From assembly GCA_001986395.2 (NCBI GenBank), contig MQVO02000015.1, positions 434,001 through 498,000 on the forward strand: a DNA stretch of 64,000 nt. Reading direction: 5' to 3'. The stretch comes from Irpex lacteus (lineage: Eukaryota; Basidiomycota; Agaricomycetes; Polyporales; Irpicaceae). The notes below the pieces were generated by a model. That model was not told where the DNA came from, made no database searches, and worked only from the letters and a program-made list of their open reading frames with translations. A program made the translations under genes and the position numbers. This document shows, one piece after another, positions 60,617 to 64,000 of the stretch. Positions within the stretch are counted from its first letter, which is position 1. Each line of letters opens with the position of its first letter.

Positions 60617-63600
60617 ATGAGCCGGTCGCCTTCCCCAGCACCTGGCCGCTCTCTCGACATTGAGTTGTCGGGGCAGGAGATCATAACAGTAGACCTGGAC
60701 AACCTGGATGCCGACCCGGACGATCTTCTAGACGTGTTAAAGGAGTCAAAGTCAAAAGTCTCGGTGTGGCTGAAGCTGGCGACGGAGTATTGGCGGAGAG
60801 GGTCATTAGACCCAGCGGAGAAGTTGGCACAAGGGGCAATACCATGTAAGTAATATATTCGTTGTCGAGACTGTAGCTTGAGAGTGTGCGATTATAGTTT
60901 TCAAATCCAATGGATCATCCGCCTCAATACCTCCCATATACGCGTTATTGGCCAACATACAGATTGCACGAGCACGGAATGCACCAAAGTTGATCATTCC
61001 GGAACCTCGTACGTATCGGGTTCATTATTGACGGTCGTACTCCTGTATTCAGCCTCACTCATAGGGCTCGATGACATGCGAAAGGAGAAGCCAAAAGAGG
61101 AGTATTATCGCGAGGCGGCAAAGCATGTGAACTCTGGAGAGACTTCCATAAACGAGTCGGGTGCTCAACGAACACCATTACACTTCCTAACGAGAGGTAG
61201 GGTCTACATTTAGGCTGGTTATTGTAAGCTTTCTAAAGAGGTTTAAGGTGTATTGCAGCTGGGCACCCAGGCCATGGATGACGCGCTACGGACTTTCGAC
61301 GGTGTTCTCAGCAAACAGCCTACAAATGTGGTGGCCAACTTAGGGAAGGCTAGGATACTGTACGCCAGAAGGCAATACCCACAGGCCCTCCGACTTTTCC
61401 AGACCGTACTCAAGCACAAGCCTAACTGTAGTCCTGATCCTCGAATAGGTATCGGTCTGTGTCTTTGGGCTATGGACCAGAAGGAGAAGGCAAAGATGGC
61501 TTGGGAACGAAGTCTGGAAGTGGTGAGCTTGTAGACCTTTTTTGACTTACTAAAGCTAAGCAATACGTCGTAGAATCCCGATTCATGGCCCGCGCAATTA
61601 CTGCTTGGCCTAGACGCTATAAACTCTAGTAAAGACGAGAAACGCCCAGAGGTTGAACGTCGACAGGAGTTTTTGATGGGTACGAGAATGGTTGAAAGAG
61701 CTTTCAAGGCCAATCAGCGAAACTCTGCTGCTGCTAATGCGCTCTGCGAGCTCCTCCTCCGGAAGGGTCAGCATAAGAATGTACGCATAATTCCTTGTCT
61801 TACATTGCACTGAGACCATTCTAATGATGTTTTCCAGGCACTCAAACTTGCCGAGCGTACTCTTCAATTTGCTGATACTTTGACAATACTGACGGAGGGA
61901 CACATTCGGTGCGGGCGAGTGCTTCATGAGCAGGGTGCAATGTCAGACGCGATGCGGCAATATGGTCAGGCGGCGAAGGGCCAGCCTGGCAATGTACTTG
62001 CGGCGGTAGGACATGCGCAGACTCAATTGAAGCTTGGTATGTGCCTTGTTCGTCTAGGAAGACTGGATTCTAACCTGTCTTTTAAGATGAGGTCTCTGCG
62101 GCAATGCACTCTCTGGAGACACTGCTACAAGCGCCAAATACTCCGCCTTCGATAGAAGCCACAGCCATGCTTGCCTCGATCCGAGCTGTCCCTCGACCGG
62201 GCATGTCCAGTGCCGAGATAGCACAAGCCAAGGTCAACGCTCGCGAATTGTATGACAAGGTTTCCAAGGCCCTGCATCTTCCTGAAGCAACAAACGTACA
62301 CGTAAACGGGCACGCCAACACACTCACACGCTCACAGCGAAGAATCGCAGAAGATGTCGAATTGCATATCGAGATTGCCAAACTGTGGTTCCAAGACGAT
62401 GCGGATCGCGCAGAACGTGGGCTACAAGAGGCGCTTCGTCTCAGCGAGCGCGATGGGTCAGGCAAGTCGCGACCGCGGTTGATCAATAACCTAGGAGCTT
62501 TGCACCATATTGCTGGACGATACGACTCTGCGAGGCTGTTGTACGAGCGGTCGTTGATGGATGCAACGTCGAGTGGGTCTGCATCGGACGAAAGCGCGTC
62601 GACATCGATTTTGTACAACCTTGCGAGGCTATATGAGGATCAGGGTGATGACGCTGGTGCGAAGGCTGCGTATGAGAAGCTGTTATCGAGACATCCAGAG
62701 TACACCGATGGTGAGTGTGTCATTTTGCGGAATATCCATCGAACCAACGTCAATGCGCTTTCCAACAGCCAAGATCCGCCTTGCAAAGATGCTTGCGAGC
62801 CTCAACCAATCAAACGACGCTCATGAGCTACTGAAGCAAGCCCTCGTCTCCGAGAACCTCAACCTCAACCTTCGTGCATTCTACACCCACTTCCTCATGC
62901 AGTCCAACCTCCCGAAACCCGCCAAGGAGTTCGTCTTCACTACGCTCAAGGACGTTGACAGACACGACATCTACTCTCTATGCGCAGCTGGTTGGATCCA
63001 GTACCACCAGGCCCGAGAGAGCCGTGACGCCTCGCCGAAAGGTGTTGAGGACCGCCGTAGCGGTTTCCGGAGGTCAGCAGAGTTCTACGAGAAGGCGTTG
63101 CATTTGGATCCCCAGTGTGCCTTTGCCGCTCAGGGTTTGGCCATCGCTACCGCTGAAGATGCTGTTGGGACTTTGGGAGGCAGCTTGGGCCCTATTGCGC
63201 CAGATGAGAACGCTAAGCGTGTGAAGAATGCTCGGGATGCGTTGGACGTGTTCGCGAAGGTGCGCGAGTCGATTGATGATGGTAGCGTCTATGCGAACAT
63301 GGGACACTGCTACTATGCTTGCGACGAGTATGATCGGGCTATCGAGAGTGTGAGTCGAGCCTGTTGTGACGGTATGTGCAGAGTCACTGATCATCTGCCT
63401 AGTACGAGACCGCCTCTCGGAAATTCTACAACCACCATAACGTCCCGGTACTGCTATGTCTGTGTCGTTCGTGGTATGCCAAAGCGATCAAGGACCAATC
63501 TTTCAAGGCTATGAATTCAGCTTTGCGTCATGCGCAATCAGTACGTACCGTGCCTCCTATGACTGAGGCTTTTAACCTAATTTAATGTCCAGGCACTCCA

Positions 63601-64000
63601 TCTACACCCGCAGGACAAGGCCATTCTGTACAATATTGCCATGATAGAACAGAAGGCGGCCGAGATGCTCCTTCCTATGAAGCCAGCCAAGCGATCTCTC
63701 AAAGAGATGCAGCTCGCCGTTCAGCAGGCCGCGCATGCTCAGAAGTAAGCAATAACTCACTTTACATACCGTGCATGTATGTTTACTCGTGGTCTTCTAG
63801 GCTCTTCCAATCGCTAGCTGCAGACACCTCCCCCGCTGTGCCTTATAGTCGAGAGCTTGCCGACCAGCGTCGCAAGTACGGGGAAAGCTTACTTCGTCGC
63901 TGTGACGAACAAATCACATTGCAGAAGCAGCACGAAAGTGAGTCACAGGCGAAGATGGAGGAAGCTCGAAGGAAGCGTCAAGAGGAAAGAGATAAGCTAG
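60617..64000 (+). CDS. CTR9: Paf1-complex TPR subunit Ctr9, cut by the window edge
   Basis: Eleven exons are visible (60617-60845, 60898-61008, 61065-61196, 61248-61522, 61574-61780, 61838-62036, 62087-62710, 62769-63349, 63403-63540, 63593-63744, 63801 to the edge). The N-terminus reads SLDIELSGQEIITVDLDNLD, then WLKLATEYWRRGSLDPAEKL, with many tetratricopeptide repeats after it, for example AMDDALRTFDGVLSKQPTNV, RIGIGLCLWAMDQKEKAKMA, LINNLGALHHIAGRYDSARL and ANMGHCYYACDEYDRAIES. The last visible part turns into a charged helix (KMEEARRKRQEERDKL). Ctr9 is the scaffold of the Paf1 elongation complex in the nucleus. The frame is open through every junction. Confidence 0.95.

Overview
The window looks like nuclear DNA of a mushroom-forming basidiomycete (Agaricomycetes). 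Genes are dense on both strands and cut by many short GT-AG introns (mostly 47-160 bp). Homologues are fungal or eukaryotic throughout: Ppg1, Ctr9, Ada2, TFIIA large subunit, Cwc24, two Gti1/Pac2 (WOPR) regulators, a Cys3/MetR-type bZIP, and a membrane-anchored A1-protease relative of a kind seen in mushrooms. No prokaryotic operon, CRISPR array, rRNA, intact transposon or viral gene was recognised.

Layout. (1) 1-23.4 kb is gene-poor. It holds two same-strand WOPR transcription-factor paralogues about 11 kb apart (5889-7217 and 17793-18798). Between them lie a degenerate membrane-anchored aspartic-protease-like gene (8793-10664) and a LysM-domain gene (10931-12461). These last two carry a cluster of apparent one-base homopolymer losses that break the frame. 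(2) 23.4-30.6 kb is compact: a glycolipid transfer protein and a free methionine-R-sulfoxide reductase are divergent, then come cysteinyl-tRNA synthetase and a Cys3/MetR-like bZIP. Three of these four touch sulfur amino acids. (3) 30.6-43.1 kb is sparse: the splicing factor Cwc24, a C2H2 regulator, and two poorly resolved minus-strand candidates. (4) 43.1-64 kb is dense and housekeeping: Ppg1 phosphatase, a Sec14-like protein with a C-terminal membrane helix, an Rkm4-like SET methyltransferase, an unknown membrane protein, TFIIA large subunit, a CUE-domain protein, two small proteins, SAGA subunit Ada2, and Paf1-complex subunit Ctr9, which runs off the right edge.

Gene models in regions 2-4 were spliced by hand. 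Exon lengths add up to intact frames for GLTP, the sulfoxide reductase, CysRS (789 aa), Cwc24 (340), the C2H2 protein (263), Ppg1 (314), the Sec14-like protein (412), Rkm4-like (498), TFIIA (320), the CUE protein (528), Ada2 (626) and the visible part of Ctr9. Both WOPR genes are also intact (344 and 271 aa). The frame damage at 8.8-11.4 kb is therefore local, and is either a low-quality sequence patch or recent decay.

The points most worth following are the WOPR pair, the protease-like gene whose second catalytic Asp is replaced, an in-frame mitochondrial-type presequence ahead of the cytosolic start of CysRS, and a coding-like set of minus-strand exons at 38.05-38.48 kb that belongs to no gene I can name. 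I saw no clearly new multi-gene system.
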